Source of the DNA: Liolophura sinensis
Lineage: Eukaryota > Mollusca > Polyplacophora > Chitonida > Chitonidae
DNA length: 64,000 nt
NCBI RefSeq assembly: GCF_032854445.1
Contig: NC_088295.1
Span: 250,501-314,500 of the forward strand
Direction of reading: 5' to 3'
In this document: piece after piece, positions 1 through 12,409 of the stretch
Numbering within the stretch: position 1 is the stretch's first letter
How the letters are laid out: each line of letters starts with the position of its first letter
Made by a program: the position numbers and the translations under genes
The notes under the pieces: generated by a model
The model's input: the letters and a program-made list of their open reading frames with translations, nothing else
The model's database searches: none
Told to the model about the DNA's origin: nothing

Positions 1-56
1 CTCCTGATACTCAACTTCCCCCGAATGGGGTTCTACGGTAGTTCCTCGAAGTCCCA

Positions 57-421
57 GACCGGCCCGGATAGCACAGTTGGTAGAGCGTCCGCTTCGGGAC
101 CGGTAGATCCAGGATCAATCCTTGATCGAGTCACACCTAAGACTTTAAAAGAGGAAGTTGTAACTTCCTCGCTTGGCGTTCAGCATGAAGGGGATAGTGC
201 AATGACTGGTTGACCCGTATCAGTATAATGGCTCGGGCGGGGCGGCTTACTTGCCTTCGGTAAGTCGTTTCAGTGAAGCAGCACTAAATAAAAGAGCGGT
301 GGAAATCCGTCCTGCAACAAGAAGGCACATTACACGTACATGCACCCTAATGATTCCTTCGTCGTCATATGACTGAAAAATTGTTGAGTACGACGTTAAA
401 CCCCAAGCACTCACTCACTCA
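57..421 (+). mobile_element. SINE family A, full length, inside the Polinton polymerase tail
   Basis: This tRNA-derived SINE starts with a box A-like TAGCACAGTTGGTAGAGCG and a box B-like GGATCAATCC, has a unique body, and ends in an ACTC repeat tail. A 12-bp target-site duplication, CTCGAAGTCCCA, flanks it at 45-56 and 422-433. A second full copy at 15,139-15,490 confirms both ends. The insertion postdates the Polinton, because polymerase-derived sequence lies on both sides. Confidence 0.93.
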
Positions 422-433
422 CTCGAAGTCCCA

Positions 434-3400
434 TCCTGCCGTCAAGGAGGCGCATAGCCATAAGCCAAGGTGTGGACACCATCTTCGGCTATCTATCGAA
501 GGGGGACAGTGAGACCTTATTCAGGTGCTGCCCATAGATATGGTGGCGCTCTGATCGCAGCACGTCCATACCGTGGCGGAAGATCTTTTTCTCGAAGAGG
601 GCCTCTTTGTACTGCTTATGGCGGATGCGCTTTTCCACAACTCCCTTTTTCACGCCCTTGGCCTTCTTAATGTTGGCTCCATCTGCCTCCAGAATGGAGT
701 ACATCTTGGGGCGCAGACCAATGTATTCGGCGCCCCGCGCACTCGTCCTTTATTTTCCCCAAGACTTTCATATTTGGTACGCTGTGCAGGGGGTGGTCTT
801 GTGGGTAATCTGAGGTGTCATACAGGTTTGCATTCTCAGCTATATCCCTATAAACATCCTCAGTCTGAACCTCGAGTAGCAGACTATCCGTGCCAATGTA
901 GAGGAGCTGGCAGCGCTCTCCGTACTGGGCCTTCATGTAGTTGTAGTAGAAGTCGTACATCATGTGCTTGGAGAGATCTAGAATGCTCATGCCCACGTAG
1001 ATAGGTCGGTTTACGACTAGACGGGTCTTGTGCATCTGAATCGCTGCGAGGTCATCACCAAATATGTTTGCCCGTGCGAAGCTCGGGCTGGCTATTAAGT
1101 GTCGGATCTTGTCGTCTTCTCCAGAGCGTACCAGCTTGACGTCCACACGCTTCCGAAGGTTCTCCATGGTATTTCCGAAGACCGAGTTCTTCATTAGCTT
1201 TTACAGGTCCTTCTCGAATTTACTCGCGGCCGTTCTTCGGAGCTCTGTGTTCATCCTGATATAGGGTTCCATCCAAGGGATCTGGGCGAATCTCAGGGCC
1301 CGGTGAACCTTTGTCAGGCGCATTCCCAGAGATAGATACAGCTGTAGGTTCCGGTAGTGCAGGACGTACCGTTCCTTGTTGCGGAGGTTGGGGACCAGCT
1401 TTTCGACCTCGGTAGGCGATTTCTTACCGAGAAGGCCGTGCTAATAGTCGGACATCCACTCCTTCTGGACCACCAGACGCTCCGGGGCTAATGGGTAGCC
1501 GTTATATGCGTTATATAGGCCGGATACTCTAGGTCGAACTCGAGGATGTAACCGGAAGGACTGTCGTGGGGGTGGGTAGCAAACGTTTCGCCGAGACGCC
1601 GCGCGTCATCTACCCACTGGAAGCCGCCCCTTGGAAGGAACTGACTCATAGCCCAGCCATATAGATTATTCGCGTCTAGGTATTGGATGTAGCTGTTTGG
1701 ACTTTCGGGGTTGTCTCCCTCCACCTGCGGATTATTGGTTTTGGCGTGTCGCTTACTTACCATGGAGATACCTCCTCGCAACCCCTTCTCAATGAAGAGA
1801 TGTTGGTCGTAGTCGGTCAAGAGCTCCAGCCCTACCCCGGTCTTCTTGAACAGCGCATCCCACGAGAGACCTGGGCTCGGAAAGTAGTGTGCAGGGTCCA
1901 ATCCATACTGCCGTAAACAAGTCTTCCGGAAGGCCTCAAACACATCGGCCAACAGGAACACGTCTGTGCGGCAGTAAAGGTCTGTGTAGTCTCCCAGATT
2001 GGTGCAGTTAAATACCTTCCATACCTGTTGAGCGTGGATGTAGTCATCGCTAATGCCTCCGACTTTGAGCTTACTGTAGAAAGCCTCTTTGGGTGGGAGG
2101 CTTGACTCGTCGAAGCGCTCCCAGCAGTCCATATACTTATAGGGTTAGACACCCTTGGGCATGAGCAGCTTTCGTTTTTCTTCGTCGGGCTCATACCGGG
2201 CTGTGATAAGGAAAGCCTCCGGTTTGTTGGCCTCTACCAGATTGTCATGGGAATTCGGTAAGAATTGAACGCTGTCGATGAAGCGGAGCTGCCCCAGCGA
2301 GAAGGAGATGTACTTTTCCGTGTTGTTGGGGATGCAGGAGATGCGGCCCTCCGCCTTACTTATGGCTTGCATCAAGAGGTGCCCGTCGTAGCCCTGAAGG
2401 TTGTGGAAGACTATTGGTATGGCTGTCTTGGGACCCAGCCGCAATTTTAGGTTGCATGCGTTATGGGCCGTGCCTCTGTACTTGCCGGTGATATGGAAGT
2501 GATCGCGACCAGAATCGGCGCCTATAGGCTTCTCACACACGTGGCAGCTTGCGGCGTTGTTGTGGGCCTGCCAGTCCTGGGGAGTCATATTCATGGCTAT
2601 AGGGTTGACTCAAATAATTTTGATTTCCTGCTCCTCCTGTTGGAGAGCTCTGAGGAAGTGTTCCGTCGCGTTAGGGCCTCTGTATTCCACGGGGCGTTTT
2701 GTGCGGCCGTCGCAAAGCACCACAACATAGCAGTAACTGCAGGGCTCGTGGTGCTGAGTCTTTTGAGTGCTGCTCTCTGTAGGTGACGGCGGCGGGCCTT
2801 CAACCTTTCTGGTCAGAGCCTCAAAGTCGGCATATATGATGAACGGAGCCGGTAGCTGTTTGTGGTGGTTCTGAAAGGTGAACTTTGTTTTCCCCCTCCT
2901 GGGGCATCTCCACCCTCACCGCCGTCTGGCCAATCCCTTGGCATTCCGGCTTATGCGCCTCGAGCAGATCCTCCCTTGTGTAACCGTGTAGGCAGCGCTC
3001 GCAGAAGTGTTTGCAATGGTGTGCCTTACTTTCTTGGAACAGGAGACGGTTGAGGTCTTTTATCCACGTATAATGGAATTTGCTTACCTTCCCAATCAGC
3101 AGCAGATTGATTCATGACGTGTCGCCGGGCTTATTGCTGAGGCGGTGCACGATCACGCCCTTGTCCCACCCGAACACGTTGATGGCGCGGTCGTTCTTTT
3201 CCTCCACTTTAGGGATCTGAGAGATGGGCGTGCGGGCGTCGATCCCACTAAAATCATGGCCATCATTGGTGGGATACTTTATTGGTCTCTGACGGTTTCT
3301 GGTGGCTGGAAATAAGGCAGACCGGAGTGCCCATCGGAGGCAGTCGTCGTCTTTGTTCTTCACATTGATGACTGCTTTCTTATCACTCACAGCTGCGGGT

Positions 3401-4130
3401 AGGGGGATGTAGGGCCCGCCTCTCAGTGGCTGATACCTTGCAATGTCAAGCCAGAGTGTTTGCACGCTATTGACAACCCACCCTTACCCTCGCTGTGTCC
3501 ATTTTTCTAGCACCTCCTGGATGGTGGGGAAGGCCTTATCTAGAGCCCCGTCAATGTCACCGGCCTCTAAGAGGGCCTCCTGTTTGTTGTGGAGTACTGG
3601 GCTGGTATACTCTTCACTGCCATCGGCGTTGCCCTTTCGCAACTGAACCCTGAGGCCTAGTTGGAAGTTAACCCCGTTGAGTGCCAGGATCTCTTCTTCT
3701 AGCTTCTGGCGAATAATAGCTCGAATTTCTTCTAAGAAGGCTACGTCTGTCCAAACGCCTTCGGGTACGTTCATCTGCCAGACCCGGAGGAGATTCCTTA
3801 TGACCCTGTCAGTGTTAATGAATTCTAGTTTCTTTTCGCCTAGCAATTCATCCAACTCCTCGTTACTGAGGAGGTTCTTGACGTCTTGGTTCAACTCCTC
3901 GTTACTGACGTCTTGCTTCAACTCCTCGTTACTTCGGGAGTTCTTGCTGTCTTGCAGCCGCTTCAACTCAGCCACAGCCGTTTTATACCTGTCGAGGATC
4001 CCCTGCAGTTCTTCCAAGGCAATGCGGGGCCGTGGGTACTTGGGCCGAACACCTATGAGCGTCTCAAACTCCTCCGTAGTGCTCGTGCTTTTTGATGATG
4101 TTTCATTGTACTCGCTGTTATACCAACATC
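434..4130 (-). pseudogene. Polinton protein-primed DNA polymerase B, broken
   Basis: The intact family copies element DNA by protein-primed synthesis. Readable pieces from N to C are: a helical, Glu/Lys-rich part (about 4130-3484); a conserved N-terminal part (3465-3112); a CxxC...HxxxxxxRGxxHxxC zinc/HNH-like motif followed by exonuclease motif IVFHNLQGYDGH (2594-2145); exonuclease motif YCRTDVFLLADVFE and polymerase motif A YLDANNLYGW (2132-1488); motif B-like NSVFGNTMENLRKR and motif C-like YIGTDS (1194-667); and a C-terminal KKAKGVKK region (704-489). In-frame stops sit at 3484-3486 and 2145-2147. The frame changes between 3112 and 2594, between 1488 and 1194, and near 700. Motif C has Gly where the family normally has the first catalytic Asp. 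The gene is non-functional as read. Confidence 0.9.
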
Positions 4131-4157
4131 ATCGTTATACCTATTGACAGTGATTCT

Positions 4158-4436
4158 CTAATAGGGAATTTCGATAGCCGCCAGCCGTTTGAACTCGTCC
4201 AAGAAAGCCTTGCGCCTCCGCTGGCTTTCACACGTCTGGACATTATTATATCCGCAGGCCCCGCAAAGCCGAAATCGGTTTTTAACACCCCGGCTACAGC
4301 TAATACATGGCTGGATGCCAGGACTCTTCCGCAGACGGGCTAGGTGAACACCGCAGTACTCCCACAGACAACTCTTACCACAGAGCTCCGTTGAACTGAT
4401 GAGAAGCCACTGGCAATTATTGCTACCCTTTGGCAT
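4158..4436 (-). pseudogene. Polinton cysteine-rich (zinc-binding) protein
   Basis: This short frame sits just upstream of the polymerase on the same strand. It has a Cys-rich pattern: LCGKSC...EYCGVH, then CISCSRG...LCGACG, followed by an Arg/Lys-rich helix. Paired CxxC motifs suggest a zinc-ribbon or similar small zinc fold. The frame is open upstream to about 4472 without an ATG, and the first ATG is at 4436. I recognise this kind of protein as a usual companion of Polinton polymerase genes, but no function is established from the sequence. It may be the N-terminal part of the polymerase reading region, since only about 30 bases separate it from the open helical part. Confidence 0.6.
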
Positions 4437-4479
4437 GTTGTTGTTGTATTTATCGAAGTATACCTGGTGCAACTGGTAT

Positions 4480-7400
4480 GTCTAATAGAACACCAGAAGG
4501 GGCTGGGGGCTTCTATTTTGTTCTGGGGAGGGCCCCAGGGGAGGGTGTGCCAGAACTCCTATTCTGTATACTACTGTCCTTGCTCGTTTGGCGAGTTCAG
4601 TGAGACGGTGATGCACAGAAATCATCGACGCTCGTGGTGTACTCACCCGTTACTGAGCTTGACAGCCCTCATTTTGACTCTTCCTCCATCAATGACTTTG
4701 AAGAGACATTCAACTTGTAAGCAACGTGACTTGAATAACCATTTTTGAGTGCACATCACCAATAGGTTGTTCTTCGACAAATAGAAAGAGGGTATGTATT
4801 CATAAAATGGGAGATGTAACGTCCTTACGGATAACTAAGGATAAAGTATTATATTGTTTTACAAGTGTAGGCCTACACACACACGTGCGTTAGTGACGAA
4901 TACTGGGGTCTTCGTTGTGTCAAGGCTGTTACGTTGTGTGGTCACGCGCATGCGCACTATTACATCGAGTTTGTTGTATGTTACCGTATGGCCGTCGGCC
5001 ATTTCTAGCCAGTAAAGCACCTTCACTGTTCGTCTGGGATTGTCTTCTTCATTCTGAACCCCCGAATGCAACAAAAGCATTCACTCATACATCGTTGAAC
5101 GTCTGGGATGAGTTGGATTAAATTCAGAAGAACGGTGTTGTGCCATGCGTAACCGAACGACCAGGATGTGTAGACACATAGCTGCTTAAATAACATGTAC
5201 GTGGTTACATTGTACAAGTGTAATGGTGATGCCATCGTCGAACATGCTGGTGTGATGGGAAGTTCCATGGTGATAGTGGCTTACAACCACGTTTGTGTTT
5301 TCTGTAGGCCTTATAGGCCTACTGGCGTACTTGCCAGCCAGTTCACTTGTGGATGGATTAAATAGAGCTGTAAATCTGTTGTAACTTGTTCCACCATTAA
5401 TACCGTACACATAACCAGTAAATATGGCACCGAACACTGTAACTCTCGATTATTAATTGGGGGCATTACTGATACAGTAAATAAGTAATCCTCATGATGG
5501 CGATAGTTCGAATCTGCTTGGGATACTCCTGTATCCTTAGCTTTATTTGTTTTCCTTTCGCATTGTATTAATCCCTGTGTAGATCTGTTTGTGCTATTCC
5601 GAATTTATGTGCCAATTCCAGGTCACATGTGCATTTCATGTATTGCATTTGTAGCCGTGGTATGTAAGGGACCAACTCATGATGAGCAATTCAGATCAAG
5701 TCTCTCCTAAGTCCGTAAAGTGCGTACATTTACACATGCAACTTCATTAACTTCCATTTACATACGTGTCATAGGGCCTACATATTTATATGTATAACAT
5801 GAAATGGGCAAAGCCTAGGAGCGAACGCTGTGCATTACTTTGCCTTGTGAATAATAGACAGTGTGCGCTAACAATACAATGTAATTTATTATTCCACAAA
5901 TTTCTCTGATTACTGTGTATATGTAGAATTTTCAAGAGCTTGGTCTGTTCATTGATACCTCATTCGTGTCTGATAAGATAGCCCTTGGCTTTTCCCAAAA
6001 CGCCGACGACATATTTACCCTTACTCTGATAAGGTCTACTAGACTCGACGTACATTACAGGTGTACCACTGAAGTGTAACATGTCTGATCTGAGGTGTAC
6101 GTGAGGTATACTGAAGGTGTACTGCCAAATTTGCAAATTAATACCTCAAGTATTAATTTGCATAAAGTACAGCTCAGTGGAGGTGTACCCGAGTAAAAGC
6201 TGACGTATATGCTTATAGGCAAGTTCAATGTTTCTGAGTGTAACTCACAATTAACACACCGTTTTCACCGTTATTTTGAGCTTTCTGGCTGCTTGATCAA
6301 AATTTATTGCTACTCTTTTTCAAAGCAATTTGTTAAGAAAGTACGTCAGATGCAAGCAAGGATCGCTCCCTGACACCACACAGGCACTAAACTGTCCCCA
6401 CACTCACTCAGTTACTACCCGCGACCTGACATCACAGCAGCCAGATGATAGCGAAGCGGTAGCTACGAACGCGGTGATGAAGAGCCAGTTTCGCAGCGTA
6501 AAACTTGTTTTGAGAGTACGGAAATCCACTCTTCAGGTGAAGTGACATACATTTTCTCTGCTAATTGACGCACAAGATTTTGGATACTTTGATACATTTG
6601 CATTTAGTGTTGCTTTATCATTTTTCGGCGCAACGTAACCAGACAGGGACTTACAGGTCACACAATAACACAGGGCGCAGTCAAAGACTGCGCTCATATA
6701 AGGCATTTATCTGATATAGATGTAAACTAAGCATTTACTGAAGTGTACCCTACAAATATTTCTTCAGTTTTCATTAGTTAGATTGAGCATTGGTCTTGTT
6801 ATTTCTTTGATAACTGTGGAAAATTAAAGCCTTCGAAATCTCCGTTGTAGATCATGACGTCACGCCACGCTCATGAATATGAATGAGCTGATGTATTCGA
6901 TGTTTGTTGATAAATGATTTCATGTATTTTGCTGTGGAAAAATATGCTGCCCTGTATTTATGAGAAATCCGTAGACCTGGGTTAGCATGTTTACAAAGTT
7001 GGAATGGCATAAGCAGTAATATATTGCATTCTATTGTATTATATAAGAGAAGACGGTACATGTTGGAATATTACTTACCGGACGTTACCGATGTTGTTTG
7101 TTTTAATGTGTTTGTATTAAGCTTGCGTAGTGCACGGACATATTATTTATTTCATCAGTTTGATCATTTGTGATACGATCATTAATGCTATTTTATTTCT
7201 TTCTGTTTTTACAGAACGCACGCCTATTCAAGAGAATACAATGTTTGTTAAGATAAAATCTCCGTAGTAGTTGTTAACTTCATTACTTTCCGACCATAAT
7301 TTTAAACTTTTCATGTGACCACACGTTACAAATTCTGCACTAGAAAGCATAAGTCAATGCATGATCGGGTTTGTTTTCCCATAACCTAGACATGCACACT

Positions 7401-8099
7401 GTCAGAGGCAGCCATCTTGGAATAATCAAGGGGAAAGTATATTCATGCTCTCTGGTTGATCAATATTTGCCAAAAAAAGGGAAATAAGTATATTGTGAGG
7501 TAAGGGCTTGTATTTGTTTAGTGTACTTTTTCCTTTTTTTTTGGCCTCTAACATGTACCTGAGATATATTTTCTTAGTGTGCATTTTTTTTTTCAGAGTT
7601 ACTGAAGGATATCTGGGGTACATTAATTCATATTCAAAAATTGTTCACAGTTCCTGAGGTTTATCTGAGGTAGATGCATATGGCAGACCTCATTTATGCC
7701 TCATACTGAGGTGTACATGTGGTGTACACCCCGATATACACATTATCTATACCTCACACTGAGGTGTAATCCTCAAGTCTATAAGGGCACTAGCTGCTGA
7801 TTAATACTTCAGGGTGAAAATTAAAAGTGAGATCACTGTGCTAATCATTCAAAATTGATTATTTATTTCCAGTTACACGAGTTTAGTCAATACATTCAAT
7901 GCTATGAACTGTAGAATTTCCAAAAATCACAAGCGAGTTCAAGGTATTGTCTGAGGAATTTATCAGGTATGCCTTTATCAAGACTTTGTGTGCATTCTCG
8001 CTGTCATCATTTTAAGTTCAGTCTGAATAAAATAAAGTTGAGCACGGATTTACAGAAATATCACACATCAGCTAAGTCGGTTGTATAGATGGAGGGCAC
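4480..8099. other. No recognisable gene; AT-rich single-copy DNA
   Basis: I see no conserved coding sequence here. Short degenerate GAGGTGTA/ATACCTC motifs cluster at about 6,050-6,200 and 7,640-7,780. A perfect 12-bp hairpin lies at 6,133-6,161. Confidence 0.5.
6133..6161. repeat. Perfect 12-bp inverted repeat
   Basis: The arms GCAAATTAATAC (6133-6144) and GTATTAATTTGC (6150-6161) are exact reverse complements separated by CTCAA. The hairpin is AT-rich and lies in a cluster of ATACCTC/GAGGTGTA motifs. No function is assigned. Confidence 0.85.
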
Positions 8100-8255
8100 T
8101 GGAATACTTGGGGTAAACAACCGGCATACCACGTTGCAAGATATGCTTATCTCTGTCGGCCACTTTTCGCCACCAAGGCCCTTGCTAAAGGCTGGGATTG
8201 AACCCTCACCTTGTGTGTTTACAGACAAGATCAATCAGCCATGACCCGCTCCCAA
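8100..8255 (-). mobile_element. tRNA-derived SINE-like relic
   Basis: On the minus strand there is a box A-like TCATGGCTGATTGATC and, about 40 nt further, a box B GGTTCAATCCC. This is the spacing of a tRNA-related RNA polymerase III promoter. The flanks do not form a tRNA cloverleaf that I can see, so I call it a SINE-type relic unrelated to families A and B. Confidence 0.5.
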
Positions 8256-8417
8256 TATGAATAATAACATACATGTACACAAATATCTCCAGAGATGATT
8301 ATGAGTGGGAAACGTTTCATCCGCAGAATCTGCAACAGGCGAGCGACAACTTAGTATGAAACAGATCAGGCTTCAGGACTTGTTTCGGTTATTTTATTTT
8401 GTAACATATTGTGACTA

Positions 8418-8776
8418 CTAAGAATGTGTTGGTTGTATACAAGCATCTGGGTATACGAGGAAACTAAGATCATATCTCAGTGACTTTATCTTAGAATGTG
8501 TTGGTTGTATATAAGCGTCTGGGTATACGAGGAAACTAAAATCATATCTGTGACTTTATCTTAGAATGTGTTGGTTGTATATAAGCGTGTGGGTATACGA
8601 GGAAACTAAGATCATATCTCAGTGACTTTATAATAGAATGTGTTGGTTGTATATAAGCGTCTGGGTATACGAGGAAACTAAGATCATATCTCAATGACTA
8701 TCTTAGAATGTGTTGGTTGTATATAAGCGTCCGGGTATACGAGGAAACTAAGATCATATCTCAATGACTTTAAATT
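8418..8776. repeat. Minisatellite, about 68-71 bp x 5
   Basis: Five nearly identical copies contain AATGTGTTGGTTGTAT, a variable AAGCGTCTGG and GTATACGAGGAAACTAA. Copies differ by small deletions and single bases. Confidence 0.95.
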
Positions 8777-8779
8777 CTA

Positions 8780-10375
8780 AACTTTTTAAAGTTCTTTTTC
8801 GGTTGTGAGGAATGGTTTGATTTATTTCATTAATGGGTGTTTTCCACTCAAGAATATTTAACTTATACAACAGCCAGCGTTATGACGGAACATAACCAGT
8901 GAGTTTACAGAATGAAATTCTGATCTACTTTCAATACACACATGTTCATGTATTTCGTAGTCGAAGGTGTTTTTTTTTATTTCCTAATTATGAAAACACC
9001 TTTCCTTCAGCTGAGATGAGGGAAGGAAAAATTAGAGCAAAATTGTGTATATTCAGTAAAATTCAAAAGTTTCCAGATCACAGCTTTTCCTTCAGCCTAA
9101 CTTCATAATGGGTAGAATATTTTTTTCTGACACAATAACGAAAATACAAAAAATAATGATTTATCTATGTACAGATACATCATGACTTTTTCTTCTTCTT
9201 TGATGTTAGATAATTTCCTTTTATAAGTGAAATCTACTTAGTATTTTCATTTACACTTCATAATGCAAACCCAATACATTCCTTTTCCTTCGTTTTGATC
9301 TCCATAGCCCTTCTGATCTGCACCCTGAAGTTTCAGTGAATTTTCTCAATTTTCAACTTTTTGATACAGCATAATGGTCTGCAGATCAAGTGTGTTAGAG
9401 AGAGAATACCTGCTTCTCAGCTTACAATACAAACATCACCCCCTATACATGTACAATTGTTGACAGTTTGCAAACCTATAGCTGGATCTACTAATTTTTA
9501 TTTATTTATTTTTTGTGCCTTCAATTTTGATGACCCACTCGCAAACAATTGTCTTTCTTATTTAGACAATGGGGTTAGTGTGTTTATACAAAATGACGGT
9601 AAATATGTCTTCTGTGGGAGAAGAGGAACATTGTGATGTATGACATTTCTACTATCAGGTTGCCATGACAACCACAGACATAATAAAATGTTAGATGCTA
9701 TCTCTGTATATCCGGTAAAAATTAAAACTGAGCATGCAGGAGAATAGGAGTTGTAACCTAGACATGAAGCCATACAGGGGAAATAGCAATGTGGTTACCA
9801 TGGAAATTGTGGAATCGAACAGAATCTCAATGTATCAATCTGGTTCTAACGGCATGCGCACAAATGGACAATTGTAAAACCTTTGACATGCTGGGAACAG
9901 CACGCTCGAAATGACCGAATTTCAGGTTAGTGAATGGAATGGAGTACATCACGTTCTGAAAGCTAAGCTTGGAGGAATGAAACACATCTCAGATCTACGG
10001 CTCGACCAAACCAACGTGTATTTCAGCGACCGAAATACAAACAAACGGCGTGGTCATTACCCGACCAGTGGGAAGAAGTCCGTCATGCGCAAGCTGTGTA
10101 CTTTTTGTATTAACATTTCCAGAAACTGCATCCGAATGATCTCCAGACGTGGGGAAAAGTGGATGATTTTATGGGGTCAAAAGTATTGATGTAGACCATA
10201 CCAATTCGTCTTGGTTGTCCAGAATTTACCAGCTGATCCTGTTTAGGATCTTACTGCATGCCTCAGGCTACAGATAAAACACTCAGCAATGTCATACTGA
10301 GTTAGGGTTTCAGCTCATCCAATCAGTTCAACTGATGACGTCGAGAAAGGGTTATAAATTATTCAATTCGTTTTG
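8780..10375. other. No recognisable gene
   Basis: This is AT-rich sequence with short chance reading frames only. I see no family motif, RNA gene or repeat array. Confidence 0.45.
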
Positions 10376-10475
10376 AAGTTACAACTTCCTCTTTTAAAGT
10401 GTTAGTGTGTTAGGATTGATCCAGGATCTACAGACTCTCTACTCTCAGCTCTCTACTGTGCCATCCGGGCCGATC
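10376..10475 (-). mobile_element. SINE family A, head-only fragment
   Basis: The sequence matches the tRNA-like head of family A on the minus strand, including the box B-like GGATCAATCC and the following TTTAAAAGAGGAAGTTG. The 3' body and tail are missing. The region between boxes A and B has diverged. Confidence 0.8.
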
Positions 10476-10479
10476 ACAA

Positions 10480-11989
10480 ACGCTATCAAACCTGATAACA
10501 TCTTTGAAGCTTCCTTAACCCCTAACCATTGAGACTTTCTTTGTTATTCTTACATTATCATTATATTTTCATGGATTAATGTTGATTTTGATATGTATGT
10601 TATTATAAAGCGGGTCCGTATAGTTTTATAACACACACATACGCATATTTAAAAAATATATAATTTATTGAATTAATGTTTTACCCAAACCTAAACATTT
10701 TTGCTTGAATATATAAATGTCTGATCAAATTATTCTACTTTGCCCTTTAAATCAAGCTAGAATACTTGCACAGTTTATTAGCACGAGCACAGATTAGAGT
10801 GGCCAACAAGACAATACTAGACCACTGCACTCCTGGCAATTTGAAAAGTCGGAGCCATGGGTGATTTAAAGAAATAACTTAAAAGTTGATGGTTTTGCAA
10901 AACCGACCAAGCTGACGCATGAAGGTAAAACGACGGCTTCCAGACGACAGCTAATGTAATGGAGACAATACATAAAATAACAAGCCGTAATCCAGCAGCA
11001 TTATCCAGGTTCACGCTGCTGGTCTTTTACCACTTCTGCTATCCTGCTCTCATAAAAGCAAACACTGATCTCCAGGAATTCACTGGTTTTTAACTACAGG
11101 CAGCTAGATACAATGTCCATTAGACCAGTGAACAGAAAATAAACATTGCTCAGTGATGTGGTTAAGTGCCGAGAACAGAATTTCTGGGCATCGGCTCTGT
11201 ACAGTAAAAATAAGAACGAAAATAGAAAACAAAACGCGACAAAGAAAGTAACGGAATGTTCTGGATATGAACCCTAGACTGCCAAACACCGTTTACAGTG
11301 AAGAAGAGAATACAGATTAGGCCGCCTTGATCTTCTACTGATAGCCGAGGAAAAAGTACAGAAACAATACATTGTTGCAATGTTGGTGTCCGAGAAAAAG
11401 ACTGAGAGAATACATTGTTGCAAAGTTTATGGCCGCTACCACGGTAAACTGTTGTTAACAGTTGCATGCACTCTTTCAAAGATCGCATGTTACATTTCGA
11501 AGAAAAGTCGAACGATTTCTGGCAAGTTTTTGGCAGTTACGTGAAAAGCACAGCTCGAAGGTGAAAATGGCATAATCCTGACGTCAAGGTATCCTCAAAA
11601 ATGCTTTTGTCCCATACGTTGTGCAGTTTTTAGAGTAGGCCTACGTTTGAGCTAATTTCATTTGTCTGCTATACCATAATTTCCATATCAAACTCATTTT
11701 TGGAATCTTTGTAGGGCCATTGACTTAGTAACTGCTACCGAAAGTTTCATGACGACAGATTCATCCGTCTGGAGAAGATTTTTAAAGCTTGTCAATAACA
11801 TTCAAAATGGCCGCTAAAAGACGTGACTGGCCAAACAGCAGAAAATGTCACATGTTGCTTCATGTGTTCGTAACTAAAACTGCAAAGTTGGTTACGCTAC
11901 ATTACAAGTTTTCGAGATACAATGCAATTTTACGAAACGACTAATAATAAGAATAATCCGAACGATATCAAGAAAACTGCGCGGACCCC

Positions 11990-12021
<32 letters not shown>

Positions 12022-12400
12022 ATAATAATAATAATAATAATTTCTTACAATCCTCTATCGAAGTACTCTCTCAGAAAACCAATCAAGTCAGGAGATATAA
12101 CTTGGCAACTAGGGGAGACCTTGTCTCAGTCACCGGGATCTCTGAACTGCTTTGGTAAAGGTAATACAAAGTTTTCAAAGCTGAGCAGGGCCTATTCTTT
12201 CGTCACTTTCTGCAGAGCCTCACCTTCCGGTACATGCGCCCTCAAAATAAGTGTACAAACACTACAACGCTACATCAGAAAACCGCGTGTTTTCGCTGCA
12301 ATTTGGACTGTTTTGTGTCCGAGTTCCTCATGGGGCATTCTGTATACAAGGAGTAAAAAGGCGTTATGCATGTCTAGGTTCAGGTCATTACATTACTCTA
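10480..12400. other. No recognisable gene; contains an ATT/AAT microsatellite
   Basis: No coding conservation is visible. An ATT run flanked by AAT runs at about 11,990-12,043 forms a self-complementary trinucleotide tract. Confidence 0.5.
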
Positions 12401-12409
12401 TTTCCTTTC

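Larger units (their letters stand above)
1..4480 (-). mobile_element. Maverick/Polinton remnant, polymerase end
   Basis: This is a decayed fragment of a Maverick/Polinton DNA transposon. On the minus strand it carries a cysteine-rich protein, then a long protein-primed family B DNA polymerase reading region with an upstream helical part. The polymerase exonuclease and palm motifs are readable by eye, but the frame is broken several times. A SINE has landed near the 3' end of the polymerase, at 57-421. I see no integrase, ATPase, protease or capsid gene here and no terminal inverted repeat, and the left end runs off the window. The right limit is set by the last recognisable coding sequence and is approximate. 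Confidence 0.85.

Noticed and set aside
9911-10189. 92-codon ORF as a gene
   Set aside because: No recognisable domain, no splice or repeat support, and length within chance expectation.
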